Positions 48,015 through 56,480 of a DNA stretch of 64,000 nt are shown here, piece after piece (positions within the stretch are counted from its first letter, which is position 1; each line of letters starts with the position of its first letter). The stretch comes from Pseudothermotoga thermarum DSM 5069. GTDB taxonomy: Bacteria > Thermotogota > Thermotogae > Thermotogales > DSM-5069. The position numbers and the translations under genes are program-made. The notes beneath the pieces were generated by a model, which saw only the letters and a list, made by a program, of their open reading frames with translations, was not told the DNA's origin and made no database searches. The stretch spans positions 1,724,014 through 1,788,013 of the forward strand of contig NC_015707.1 of the NCBI RefSeq assembly GCF_000217815.1. Direction: 5' to 3'.

Positions 48015-48797
48015 TTGAAAATAGGCGTTGTTGGAGGGATCTTCCTTGATATTTACATCTACGGTGAAAAACCACACTCTGTGGAAATCATCGAAGATTG
48101 TGGGGGAGCAGGATTAAATGTTGCTTTTGGCTTTAAAAAACTTGGACACGATGTACTATTTTTTTCAAATATTGGAGATGATTACAAAGGGCGTATGATA
48201 ATTGAAAGATTAAAGAAAGAAAATTTCGATGTATCTAACATAGCTATTTGTCAGGCGGATACGGGAATCCACATTGCTTACAACGAAAGAACAATAGCCG
48301 TGAAGCGTGGGACAAACGATTTACCAGTCAAGTTAAACCACCAAATACTTTCAAGCTGTGATGCCATTTTTGTGAACACGGAGGTACCGCTTGAAACGGT
48401 TGTGGAAGTTTTGAAAGTTCATCGAAATAAGAAAATCTTTTTGGAAGCAGGTCCAAGGAGAATTTGTGAAGATGCCATAAAAGCTTTTGCAGAAGACGTT
48501 GTTACGATAGGCAATTTACAAGAATGCGAAAAAATAAGGTGTGATGTTGTAAAGATGGGTTATAAAGGCGCAAAGTGGGATGAACTTTTCGTCGAAGGAG
48601 ATGGACAGGAATACAAATACACAATTGGTTGTGGAGATCTTTTCGACGTGATCTTAATCGACTGTTTGTTGAAAGGTGGTAGCAGAGAAGATTGTCTGAA
48701 AAAAGCTGTTTTAGTGGCTCAAGAGATGGCAAAGTCAATCAAAGGGGCTTTCAACAAAATGAGATTGCTTGCAGCTTTTGCTGAAAAGATGCTTTGA
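48015..48797 (+). CDS. PfkB/ribokinase-family sugar or nucleoside kinase
   Basis: The 260-aa kinase has the family N-terminus (VVGGIFLDIYIYGEKP, then GGAGLNVAFGFKKLGHDVLFFSNIGDD). The catalytic C-terminal motif is present as GCGDLFDVILI, with Asp as the base where most members have GAGD. The substrate is not clear. The frame is open from GTG/ATG codons at 47997-48009, but GAGGTG at 48002-48007 points to TTG 48015 as start. It stands alone on the plus strand, divergent from the MoaD-like gene. Confidence 0.82.
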   Translation: MKIGVVGGIFLDIYIYGEKPHSVEIIEDCGGAGLNVAFGFKKLGHDVLFFSNIGDDYKGRMIIERLKKENFDVSNIAICQADTGIHIAYNERTIAVKRGTNDLPVKLNHQILSSCDAIFVNTEVPLETVVEVLKVHRNKKIFLEAGPRRICEDAIKAFAEDVVTIGNLQECEKIRCDVVKMGYKGAKWDELFVEGDGQEYKYTIGCGDLFDVILIDCLLKGGSREDCLKKAVLVAQEMAKSIKGAFNKMRLLAAFAEKML

Positions 48798-48807
48798 AAT
48801 GTATAAT
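48778..48807 (+). promoter_or_regulatory. Promoter of the response regulator-GGDEF gene
   Basis: TTGCTG and TATAAT (48802-48807) are separated by 18 bases. The -10 lies just after the PfkB stop, and the GGDEF gene starts about 40 bases later. Confidence 0.55.
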
Positions 48808-48848
48808 TTTTTAAAAGATAGTCGCTTTAACTTTGGGGGGTTACAGTG

Positions 48849-50216
48849 GTGAAAAGGTGTCTTGTCGTAGATGATAGCAAGTTTTGGAGAATGATTTTGC
48901 ACGACATTTTGAAGAAGAAATCCGATTTGGATGTCCATTTTGCCGAGAATGCCGTTGAAGCGATCAACTTAGCTTTTCAAGTAAAGCCAGATGTTGTGAT
49001 AACAGACTACAACATGCCAGGGTTATCGGGGCTACTCTTGTGCATGTATCTTCGCTCAATAGAAGGCTTTGAAAATGTTGGAATAGCGATACTAACCGGT
49101 TCAGACGATGTGATAAGCGCTTTTTGGGCATCGAAAAGTGGCGCAGATAGGTTCATATCGAAAATGTTGCAAAGACAACAGCTTGAGGAAGAAATACTGA
49201 AGTTTGTCAGTGAAGAAAAGTTTGTCTGTAGATTAAAAGAATCCTTTCTAAAACGTGACGTCTATTGGATTTTGGAAAGCAAAATGAAAAACGAAATACT
49301 AAACAGGGAGATTTTGAAGCTGATAGATTTTGTGCGCGATGAAGGATATGTTCTTAGAAAATTAAGGGATTTGTTTTTGAATTTCTCTCCATTTGCAGCG
49401 ATGCACTCGCTGGTACTTTCACCAGTTGAAGGAAGAATCTTCAGCTTTGGAAAAGAGGTAAACTTTGATGAATTAAAGGAAAAACTTGTTTGCCACTTGG
49501 AAAAGCCGATCCAACCTTCGCAATGGAGTTTTTATCCTTTGAAACCGATCAAAATAGAACCTTTAAGTGATCTTTTTGTTTACACTGTAAAATACTCTCA
49601 AAACGAAGTTGGCGCTTTAGCCTTCGAGGAACCAGAAGAAATATTCAATTTAACTTCAGCCTTAAACGATGCAAAAGAAAGCTTGGGACTTTTGTTCAAC
49701 GCTTTGAACGTGGTCAAGGAACTTACAGTGCAATCTTCAACAGATGGTTTGACGAACTTGCTCAACAAGAAAGCTTTGTTGGCAAATTTAGAGGAAATTC
49801 ACGCTCGTTCCAAAAAAGATGGAAACACTTATGCAGTTGCGATTTTCGACATCGATGACTTTAAAAAGATAAACGATACCTATGGTCACATTGTTGGAGA
49901 TGAGGTTCTCAAAAGCATGGCAAATTTGTTAAAAGAAAAGTTGAGAGAAAAAGCTTTGGTTGGAAGATATGGTGGAGAAGAGTTTGTGGCGATCTTTCCG
50001 CAGGTGGATGAAAACAACTTGGTGAAAATTATCAACGAGCTTTTGGATAAAGTGAGATCTTTCAAATTTCCATTCGTTGAAAAATGTACGGTAAGTTGCG
50101 GTGTGGCACTGGGGAAAAACAAACAATCTGCATTGGAAACTTTGCAAGAAGCAGATCAATTTCTTTACATTGCAAAAAGAAGCGGAAAGAATCAAGCAAG
50201 GTTTTCCTTTCTTTAG
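48849..50216 (+). CDS. Response regulator with GGDEF diguanylate cyclase output
   Basis: The protein is about 455 aa. The receiver domain (1-120) has the acidic pair VVDDSK, phospho-acceptor Asp in TDYNMPG, AILTGSD and the lysine in FISKML. A middle region (about 125-285) is not recognised. The GGDEF domain (about 295-455) has DGLTNLLNKKAL, FDIDDFKKINDTYGH and the active-site loop GRYGGEEF, so cyclic-di-GMP synthesis is likely. No RxxD inhibitory site is visible before GGEEF. Two GTG codons (48846 and 48849) are possible starts after GGGGGG. The cognate kinase is not in the window. Confidence 0.9.
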   Translation: MKRCLVVDDSKFWRMILHDILKKKSDLDVHFAENAVEAINLAFQVKPDVVITDYNMPGLSGLLLCMYLRSIEGFENVGIAILTGSDDVISAFWASKSGADRFISKMLQRQQLEEEILKFVSEEKFVCRLKESFLKRDVYWILESKMKNEILNREILKLIDFVRDEGYVLRKLRDLFLNFSPFAAMHSLVLSPVEGRIFSFGKEVNFDELKEKLVCHLEKPIQPSQWSFYPLKPIKIEPLSDLFVYTVKYSQNEVGALAFEEPEEIFNLTSALNDAKESLGLLFNALNVVKELTVQSSTDGLTNLLNKKALLANLEEIHARSKKDGNTYAVAIFDIDDFKKINDTYGHIVGDEVLKSMANLLKEKLREKALVGRYGGEEFVAIFPQVDENNLVKIINELLDKVRSFKFPFVEKCTVSCGVALGKNKQSALETLQEADQFLYIAKRSGKNQARFSFL

Positions 50217-51710
50217 TTATTTTGTCGAAAAAAGCTCAAAGTGTTTTTGGTAAGCCTCGCGCATGAAAGAAACCAAATATTTGAAAAACTCGTATCTTTT
50301 TGAGTAATACTCTACCTCTGCTGGTAAAGGCAAATAACTTTTTTCGATTTTCACGAGTTTTTCTGTTGCCTCATCCAAGGTTTTGTAATGACCAAGAGCA
50401 TAATGTCCAAGGATACTGGATCCAAGAAGGGCTGCTTCTTTTGCTTGAGGGATTTTTACTGGTAAGTTGAAAACGTTGGCAAAAATGTTCATCCAAACGT
50501 TCGAGTTGGTTCCACCGCCTCCTGCTCTAAGCTCGCTTACCTCTATTCCATTTTCTTTCAAAGCATCGAAAGCCAACTTCAAAGAAAAAACAACGCCTTC
50601 CATACCTGCTCTGATCATGTGTAATTTGGTGTGATGGCTTTTCAACCCAAAGAATACACCACAGGCAACGTTACCTATTTCTGGATATCTTTCCCCAGTT
50701 ATGAATGGCAAAAAGAACAAATCCTTTGAATCGTCCTGCGCTGCAAGTTCTGACATCTTGTCGTAAGGAAGGTTGAAAATGTTATCTCTGAACCATTTCA
50801 GTATTATCCCAGCGTTGTTTATGGAACCTCCTATGAACCATCTGTTGTTGCAAAGATAACAAGCTTGAAATCTTTTTCTTTTATCTTTATCCACAACGGG
50901 TTTTGGATAAGCGACTCTTATCATCGCTGTTGTACCAAGGTTTATGATCCCATAGTATCCCTGCAAAGCTCCTGTTCCAAGCGCAACAGCGCCACTGTCG
51001 TACACACCGTTTAGAACTTTTACATCTTTTCCTAAACCGATCATTTCTGCCACTTTTGGCCTGATCTGCCCAACGACCTTTTCCGCCGGAACGATTTTTG
51101 CAAGGTTTCTTTCATCGATCCCAAGTACACTCAAAGCATATGGATCCCAGTTCAAGCTATGAATGTTCATCATTTGGGTTGACGATGAAACACTTGGGTC
51201 GGAGTAAATTTCACCGGTGAGAAGAAGGCAAATAAAACTTTTCGAACAGAGAAAATACCTGGCGTTTTTAAAAATCTCGGGTTTTCTTTGTTTCAACCAA
51301 TATATCTTTGCAAACGGATACAAAAACAAAGGCGGACAGCCTGTTCTGTTGTAAAGCTGATCGTAATCAACGATTTGCAAAAGCTCGTGGAAAGTTTCCT
51401 GAGACCTTGTGTCCAACAAGGTTATTATCCCGGTAAGTGGCTTGAAATCTTTGTCCAAAGGAACAAAACCGAACATATAGGAAGATGGGACTATTATTTT
51501 GACTCTTTCTTCATAGCCTTGAACAACTGTTTTACAAATTGAAATTACCGACTCAAAGATAACATCTGGGTTGTGCTCTGCTTTGCCAGTTGAGTCTCTT
51601 TCAACTGAAAGTTCTTTTGTTTCAACTTTTAAAAGGTTTCCATTTACATCCAGTATTCCCGCTTTTATATTTGTAGTTCCTAAATCCAGTGCAAGCACTA
51701 GATCTTCCAT
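50217..51710 (-). CDS. FGGY-family carbohydrate kinase (gluconokinase/xylulokinase-like)
   Basis: The 497-aa protein has two actin-like ATPase halves. The start LALDLGTTNIKAGILDVNGN, the middle GVYDSGAVALGTGALQGYYGIINLGTTAMI and the later ELRAGGGGTNSNVWMNIFANVFNLPV are FGGY signatures. Text such as LLDTRSQETFHEL and WLKQRKPEIFKNARYFLCSKSF fits gluconate or xylulose kinases. The precise substrate is undetermined. Its ATG (51710) overlaps the end of the dehydrogenase gene by 13 bases, so the two act together. Confidence 0.87.
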   Translation of the reverse strand: MEDLVLALDLGTTNIKAGILDVNGNLLKVETKELSVERDSTGKAEHNPDVIFESVISICKTVVQGYEERVKIIVPSSYMFGFVPLDKDFKPLTGIITLLDTRSQETFHELLQIVDYDQLYNRTGCPPLFLYPFAKIYWLKQRKPEIFKNARYFLCSKSFICLLLTGEIYSDPSVSSSTQMMNIHSLNWDPYALSVLGIDERNLAKIVPAEKVVGQIRPKVAEMIGLGKDVKVLNGVYDSGAVALGTGALQGYYGIINLGTTAMIRVAYPKPVVDKDKRKRFQACYLCNNRWFIGGSINNAGIILKWFRDNIFNLPYDKMSELAAQDDSKDLFFLPFITGERYPEIGNVACGVFFGLKSHHTKLHMIRAGMEGVVFSLKLAFDALKENGIEVSELRAGGGGTNSNVWMNIFANVFNLPVKIPQAKEAALLGSSILGHYALGHYKTLDEATEKLVKIEKSYLPLPAEVEYYSKRYEFFKYLVSFMREAYQKHFELFSTK

Positions 51711-52714
51711 GTTCCTTCCCTCAACAACAAATCGATAACTTCTTTGTTGACAACTTCATTTGGAATTTGCTTGTTCATAACTTTCTCAACGTCTTCGACG
51801 ACTTTATCTCCCATTCCTTTCAAACATTCGTAAGTGTAAGCTGCAATGTGAGGTGTTATAACGACATTTTCATACTTCAAAAGTGGATGAGTTTCATCTA
51901 TAGGTTCACCCTCTACAACATCCATTCCTACTCCTGCGACTCTTCCTTTGTTTAGGTATTCCATCAAAGCTTTTTCGTCGATGAGTTCTCCTCTTGCCGT
52001 ATTGATGATTATCACATTTTGTTTCATCATCTCAAATTCTCGGTATGAAAGCATGTGGTAATTTTCCTTCGTCAAAGAAGCGTTCAAAGAAATTATGTCG
52101 GAAGACCTAAGAAGCTCTTCCAAAGAGCAAGGTTCGGCTCCTCTTTTTCTTATTTCCTCTGAAGATAAGTTTGGATCAAATGCAAGTAGTCTAACGTTAA
52201 AACCGTTTTTCAATATTTCACCGACGCGACTTCCTATGTTTCCAAATCCAATTATTCCAACGGTTTTCCCTTTTATTTCCCATCCCATGAACTTTGCTCG
52301 ATCTCTCCATCTGCCTTGTTTCACAGCAGTTGAAGCCTCTATAATTCTTCTTATAACCGTCATTAAAAGTGCAATAGCTGTTTCTGCAACCGCTTCTCTT
52401 TCCACCGTTCCTGTAACTTTTGTAACTATCACTTTCTTTTCCGTTGCACTCTTTATATCTATGTTGTCGTATCCAATCCCATGGCGTGCGATCAATATTG
52501 TTTTGTCTTTATGTTCAAAAAACTCTTTGTTGAAATACGGTTTAACACTGGCTATTATTATCGAAAAACCTTTGAGCTTTTCAGCCAAAGTTTTTCCATC
52601 TATGTTTTCCGGAAATTCAAATCTTTCAACTTCACCGTACTTTTTGAGCTTCTCTATATGTTCGGGAAAATATTTCCCAAAACTGCTTGAATTTACTATG
52701 GCTATCTTAACCAT
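51698..52714 (-). CDS. D-isomer-specific 2-hydroxyacid dehydrogenase
   Basis: The 338-aa NAD-dependent dehydrogenase has the Rossmann motif GIIGFGNIGSRVGEIL. The catalytic Arg is in INTARGELIDEKAL, Glu in GMDVVEGEPID and His in ITPHIAAYT. HGIGYDNIDIKSA is the usual substrate-domain text. It could be a phosphoglycerate, glyoxylate or other 2-hydroxyacid dehydrogenase. (S)-sulfolactate dehydrogenase SlcC is also of this family, which matters because a possible sulfolactate operon lies 4 kb away. Its direct partner is the FGGY kinase, however. Confidence 0.87.
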   Translation of the reverse strand: MVKIAIVNSSSFGKYFPEHIEKLKKYGEVERFEFPENIDGKTLAEKLKGFSIIIASVKPYFNKEFFEHKDKTILIARHGIGYDNIDIKSATEKKVIVTKVTGTVEREAVAETAIALLMTVIRRIIEASTAVKQGRWRDRAKFMGWEIKGKTVGIIGFGNIGSRVGEILKNGFNVRLLAFDPNLSSEEIRKRGAEPCSLEELLRSSDIISLNASLTKENYHMLSYREFEMMKQNVIIINTARGELIDEKALMEYLNKGRVAGVGMDVVEGEPIDETHPLLKYENVVITPHIAAYTYECLKGMGDKVVEDVEKVMNKQIPNEVVNKEVIDLLLREGTWKI

Positions 52715-52837
52715 TCGGAAAAAACCTCCTCTTTTGACTTGGGTGATATTTCAAACGATGAAAAAATTTTTTGTCACATGTTCAATCATATTCCAAATTC
52801 CATTGTTGTGTCAATATCTCACAGAGAACTTCTTTTT

Positions 52838-53176
52838 CTATTTCTCACCATAATTGGGTACCACACAGATGAATGAAGAAGGTCCTTCGTTTACGTTGAC
52901 AAACTGATGTTCTTCATTTGGTTCAACAAAAACAAACCCACCGGCTTCAATCATTTGTTCGCCATCTTTTGATCTAACTTTTATTTTACCTTCGACAACA
53001 AAAATTTCGTGTTCCCACTCATGAGTATGATAAGGCGTACTTGCGCCTGGTTTCAGAGTGAAAAGTCTCATCGTGAAATTCGGTGCTTTATCGGCTGAGC
53101 CAATCAAAACTCTTTTCTCGATGTTGCCACCCATCACAAGCTGTGGTTGAACATCTTTGTAATGTTGAATTTTCAC
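52838..53176 (-). CDS. Single-domain cupin protein
   Basis: The 112-aa protein is one cupin barrel. Motif 1 is PYHTHEWEHEIFVVEGKIKV (two His and one Glu as metal ligands) and motif 2 is EAGGFVFVEPNEEHQFVN, with the last His. Such proteins bind a metal and often act on sugars or serve as sensors. The start is GTG 53176 with GGAGGTG upstream. Its promoter region overlaps that of the divergent TetR gene. The gap of 123 bases to the 2-hydroxyacid dehydrogenase gene leaves operon membership open. Confidence 0.85.
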   Translation of the reverse strand: MKIQHYKDVQPQLVMGGNIEKRVLIGSADKAPNFTMRLFTLKPGASTPYHTHEWEHEIFVVEGKIKVRSKDGEQMIEAGGFVFVEPNEEHQFVNVNEGPSSFICVVPNYGEK

Positions 53177-53217
53177 AAGATCACCTCCGACACTTTGATT
53201 TTACCTTGGCTTTCGTG

Positions 53218-53247
53218 TTGACCATAACGTGACTGAAGAGTCATAAT
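53218..53247 (+). promoter_or_regulatory. tetR promoter with embedded operator
   Basis: TTGACC and CATAAT are 18 bases apart. Between and across them lies GTGACTGAAGAGTCAT (53229-53244), an imperfect palindrome that matches the operator before the ABC genes at 53919-53934. Autorepression is likely. Confidence 0.72.
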
Positions 53248-53270
53248 ATAGTGTGTCCGGGGGTGAAAGA

Positions 53271-53906
53271 ATGCCAAAAAGCACCTTTTTCAATCTTCCA
53301 AAGGAAAAACGAAATAGGATTACAAATACGTTGATCAAGTATTTTGCAACCAAACCCTACGAACAAGTTGATATAGAAGATGTCGCAAAGGAATGCAAAG
53401 TTGCAAAAGGCAGTATGTACCAGTATTTCGAGAACAAGAAGGATATGTACCTTCATGCCGTGAATGAAGCGATGAAGGCAAGTTTGAAGTTGGTTGAAAA
53501 CATAGATTTCGAACAGTTGAGCCTATTCGAGTTTTTGGAAAAATCCTTTGAGTCAACTTGGAATTTCTTTGTAAACAATCCCTATGAATCTTTATTGCTT
53601 GAAAAAGCGGCGTTCCATGATGATTCACCCTGCAAAGATGAGATTCAAAGTTTGCTCAAAGAAAGGACAAAAGCTTTGCTCAACGATATAGTTACTAAGA
53701 ATCAAAAGAGTGGATTCATAAGAAACGATATTCCCGCAGAAATCATCGTTGTTTTTCTTGAAGGAGCAACTTGGAGTTTGAAGAGATATTTCATGGATTT
53801 GGCTAAACGAATGGGAAATAAGATTGTCGAGCTTTCGAAGGATTACGTATCTGAAGTTCGAAAACAGTGGATGGAACTGGTAAAAAATGGCATCTCCAAA
53901 ATATGA
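53271..53906 (+). CDS. TetR-family transcriptional repressor
   Basis: The 211-aa protein has an N-terminal TetR helix-turn-helix (about 10-56: EKRNRITNTLIKYF, then VDIEDVAKECKVAKGSMYQYFENKKDMYLHA). A helical ligand domain follows. ATG 53271 has a GGGGGTGAAAG ribosome site. The same palindrome stands in its own promoter and in the promoter of the ABC exporter operon 13 bases downstream of its stop, so it probably controls both and responds to an exported compound. Confidence 0.92.
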   Translation: MPKSTFFNLPKEKRNRITNTLIKYFATKPYEQVDIEDVAKECKVAKGSMYQYFENKKDMYLHAVNEAMKASLKLVENIDFEQLSLFEFLEKSFESTWNFFVNNPYESLLLEKAAFHDDSPCKDEIQSLLKERTKALLNDIVTKNQKSGFIRNDIPAEIIVVFLEGATWSLKRYFMDLAKRMGNKIVELSKDYVSEVRKQWMELVKNGISKI

Positions 53907-53907
53907 C

Positions 53908-53937
53908 TTGACAGTCATATGACTCTTGAGTCATAAT
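53908..53937 (+). promoter_or_regulatory. ABC exporter promoter with TetR operator
   Basis: TTGACA and CATAAT are 18 bases apart. The spacer carries ATGACTCTTGAGTCAT (53919-53934), arms ATGACTC/GAGTCAT around two bases. A second overlapping palindrome, GTCATATGAC, lies at 53914-53923. Bound repressor would cover the promoter. Confidence 0.78.
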
Positions 53938-53972
53938 ATAGACAGTGCAACCAGAAAGGGAGGTGAAAAACC

Positions 53973-54833
53973 ATGGTGATCGAGGTCAAAGGGCTTACGA
54001 AGTATTATGGGAAAACGAAAGCAATTGAAAACGTCAGTTTTTCTGTCAAAGAAGGTGAAATCGTAGGATTTGTTGGTCCAAACGGTGCGGGAAAGACGAC
54101 AACGATCAGAATCATCCTTGGGCTTTTGAAGCCTACAAGTGGAAAAGTATACGTCTTTGGAAAGGATGTACAAAAAGACTACGCAAACATAAACTCTCAA
54201 GTAGGTTACATTCCTGGTGAGGTGAACTATTATCCGGGTGTGAAAGTGAAGGAGTTTTTGAAATACGCTCTTAGATTTCACAAAGATGTGGACAGAGATT
54301 ATTTTGACTTTCTCTGTGACATGTTGAAGATCGAGATGGACAAAAAGGTAGAAGACCTTTCGCTCGGAAACAAAAAGAAGTTGGCAATAGTTCAAGCTTT
54401 TGTTCATCGTCCAAAGTTGTACATTTTTGACGAGCCCACGAATGGGTTGGATCCATTGCAAAAGCAACTGTATGATCTAATTCGAAAAGAAAGAGCCGAG
54501 CGTGGTGCGACTTTTTTCTTTTCATCTCACAACCTTTCCGAAGTTCAAAAACTGTGTGATAGGGTAATTTTCATAAGGAAAGGTCAGCTGATAAAGGAAC
54601 CAAGTGAATACTTTAATATGAAAAAAGTCAGAATGTTATCCAATTCGAACTGTTCTGATCTTAAAAACTTAGCCAACGTGTTTAATTTTAAGGAACAAAG
54701 CGGAATGAAGGAGTTCTATTACAACGGAAAGATCAACAATCTTTTGGAAAAGCTGAAAGAGTATGACATCGAAGATTTGATCATTGAGGATGTATCGCTT
54801 GAAGAAATTTTTGAAGAATTGTACAAAAACTGA
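53973..54833 (+). CDS. ABC transporter ATP-binding protein (ABC-2 exporter type)
   Basis: The 286-aa ATPase has Walker A GPNGAGKTT (about residues 35-43), the signature region given as LSLGNKKKLAIVQAFVH, and Walker B LYIFDEPTNGLDP followed by the switch His in SSHNLSEVQ. The C-terminal extension is like that of drug and antibiotic exporters. GGGAGGTG precedes ATG 53973. It works with the permease encoded next; the substrate is unknown. Confidence 0.92.
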   Translation: MVIEVKGLTKYYGKTKAIENVSFSVKEGEIVGFVGPNGAGKTTTIRIILGLLKPTSGKVYVFGKDVQKDYANINSQVGYIPGEVNYYPGVKVKEFLKYALRFHKDVDRDYFDFLCDMLKIEMDKKVEDLSLGNKKKLAIVQAFVHRPKLYIFDEPTNGLDPLQKQLYDLIRKERAERGATFFFSSHNLSEVQKLCDRVIFIRKGQLIKEPSEYFNMKKVRMLSNSNCSDLKNLANVFNFKEQSGMKEFYYNGKINNLLEKLKEYDIEDLIIEDVSLEEIFEELYKN

Positions 54834-54849
54834 ATTGGGGGTGAACGAA

Positions 54850-55647
54850 ATGAACGTATTGAAATGGGAACTGAAGATGAATTTTAAATCTTTCCTTTTC
54901 TGGACAGTGTTTCTTGTTGGAATGCAATTTGTGTATTTTTCTGCTTTTCCATCTTTTGCAGGAGAGGAAGGGCTTTTTGCCACCAAACTCCAGCTTCTGC
55001 CAGCTGTGTTTAGAAAACTATTTGGACTTGACAAGATAGATTTTTCGGACATACTGCACTTTTTTGCCTTGCAGGGACAAATTTTTGTATTCTTGGTTGC
55101 GAGTTTTTTTGGAGGCCGATTGGCATCTTCGATAGTTTGCAAAGAAGAACATGACAAGACAGCAGAATTCATACTGACACGATCTTTAACAAGAAGAAGA
55201 TATATCCTTGAAAAATTTCTTGCTGTGACAATATATTTGTTCTTGTTCGATCTTATCTTAACTGCGGCGAACTACATATACTTCCAAACCTACAAAGTCA
55301 AGCCATTTGATGTCAAACTCATGTTGCAACTTGTCGCCGCGTACTGGGGTGTACATATGTTTGTGGCAGCAGTTGGCTTTTTAATTTCTGTTGTAAGCAG
55401 AAAAAGAACGAGTGCTGACAGTCAGATATTATTCTTCATCTTTGGTTTTTACTTTCTTAGTGTGATACCAAGAATAACCGAAAAATTCAAGATTCTTGCC
55501 AATTTCACGCCTTTTGGTTTTTTCGATCCAGCTGAAATCGTAAAAACCCGGCAATTCAACATCACTGCGTTGATCTTGACGATCGTGTTTTTCCTTAGCT
55601 CAGCTTTGATTAGTATACTTTATTATGAAAGAAAAGATATCTACTAA
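54850..55647 (+). CDS. ABC-2 type exporter permease
   Basis: The 266-aa membrane protein has six predicted helices: an N-terminal cytoplasmic start MNVLKWELKMNFKSFLFW, then spans near 17-36, 75-100, 130-150, 160-185, 200-220 and 240-260. The KEEHDKTAEFILTRSLTRRRYILEKFLAV stretch is the coupling region typical of ABC-2 permeases. I use ATG 54850 with GGGGGTG upstream. It lies 16 bases after the ATPase gene. Confidence 0.88.
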   Translation: MNVLKWELKMNFKSFLFWTVFLVGMQFVYFSAFPSFAGEEGLFATKLQLLPAVFRKLFGLDKIDFSDILHFFALQGQIFVFLVASFFGGRLASSIVCKEEHDKTAEFILTRSLTRRRYILEKFLAVTIYLFLFDLILTAANYIYFQTYKVKPFDVKLMLQLVAAYWGVHMFVAAVGFLISVVSRKRTSADSQILFFIFGFYFLSVIPRITEKFKILANFTPFGFFDPAEIVKTRQFNITALILTIVFFLSSALISILYYERKDIY

Positions 55648-55811
55648 TTCAACGAACTATTAATGAATGGCTTAGCATTTATGTTAGTATAATCGTAAAA
55701 AAACGAATAAGCTGTATGACCCAAATAAAACAAATAGATTCTTTTGCGGACTAGGTAAAAAGATAACCTTAGAATATGGATAGGTTAAAATTTTTTCCAG
55801 GAGGGTACATC

Positions 55812-56480
55812 TTGAAAAGTAAGCAAGTTATCGAAGAACTCAAAAAAATGATATTGACTGAGAATATGAAAATTGGTGATAAGTTGCCAAATGAACGAAC
55901 ATTGGCAGAAAAATTTGGAGTTTCGAGAATAATAATACGTGAGGCGATAAGTTATTTAAAAGCCTGCGGTATAATCAAAAGCAAACATGGTAGCGGCAAT
56001 TACATAGTGAAGGTTCCCAGCTTAAACGAGAACCTTGGAAACGGTTCTTTGGATTATGATATCGACGAACTTGTGGATGCCAGGCAAATGCTTGAAATGA
56101 TGATTGCGCAAAGATTTTTCTCAAATTTTTCCTACGATATGGTGCAGGACATGGTGAGTGCAGTTCATGGCATGGAAACAAATTTCAAAAAAGGCGATTT
56201 AGTTCAGGTTATTGAGCATGACGTGAGGTTCCACAAAATTTATTCGCAAGGTTGCAGCAATTTGATAATATCTTCCTTTTTAAATCAACTCGTCGATTAC
56301 ATGAAAACAAAGGTTTGGCTTCATCTCAAAAAAGATTATCTTTGGGATAAATCCTACCAAGAAAGGTCACTTGCCATTCACAAAAGAATAGTCGAATCTA
56401 TATCCAAACAAAACCTAGAAGCTTTACTAGAAGCTTTAAAGGAACATTATGACAATATCAGGAAATATCTCGAACTTTAG
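55812..56480 (+). CDS. GntR-family regulator, FadR subfamily
   Basis: The protein is about 222 aa. The winged helix at the N-terminus (about 5-70) has DKLPNERTLAEKFGVSRIIIREAISYLKACGII and KHGSGNYIV. The C-terminal FCD helical domain has the metal/ligand-binding pattern (D/H residues in EHDVRFHKIYSQ and HKRIVESI). FCD regulators often sense sugar acids or other carboxylates. I prefer TTG 55812, six bases after AGGAGGG, over the upstream ATG 55776. It is convergent with the GH31 gene (3' overlap of 23 bases) and is the best candidate to control that operon. Confidence 0.87.
   Translation: MKSKQVIEELKKMILTENMKIGDKLPNERTLAEKFGVSRIIIREAISYLKACGIIKSKHGSGNYIVKVPSLNENLGNGSLDYDIDELVDARQMLEMMIAQRFFSNFSYDMVQDMVSAVHGMETNFKKGDLVQVIEHDVRFHKIYSQGCSNLIISSFLNQLVDYMKTKVWLHLKKDYLWDKSYQERSLAIHKRIVESISKQNLEALLEALKEHYDNIRKYLEL

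Noticed and set aside
53931-54467. Minus-strand open frame (178 codons) opposite the ABC ATPase
   Set aside because: Antisense to a gene with intact Walker motifs; cysteine- and histidine-rich text without a start signal.
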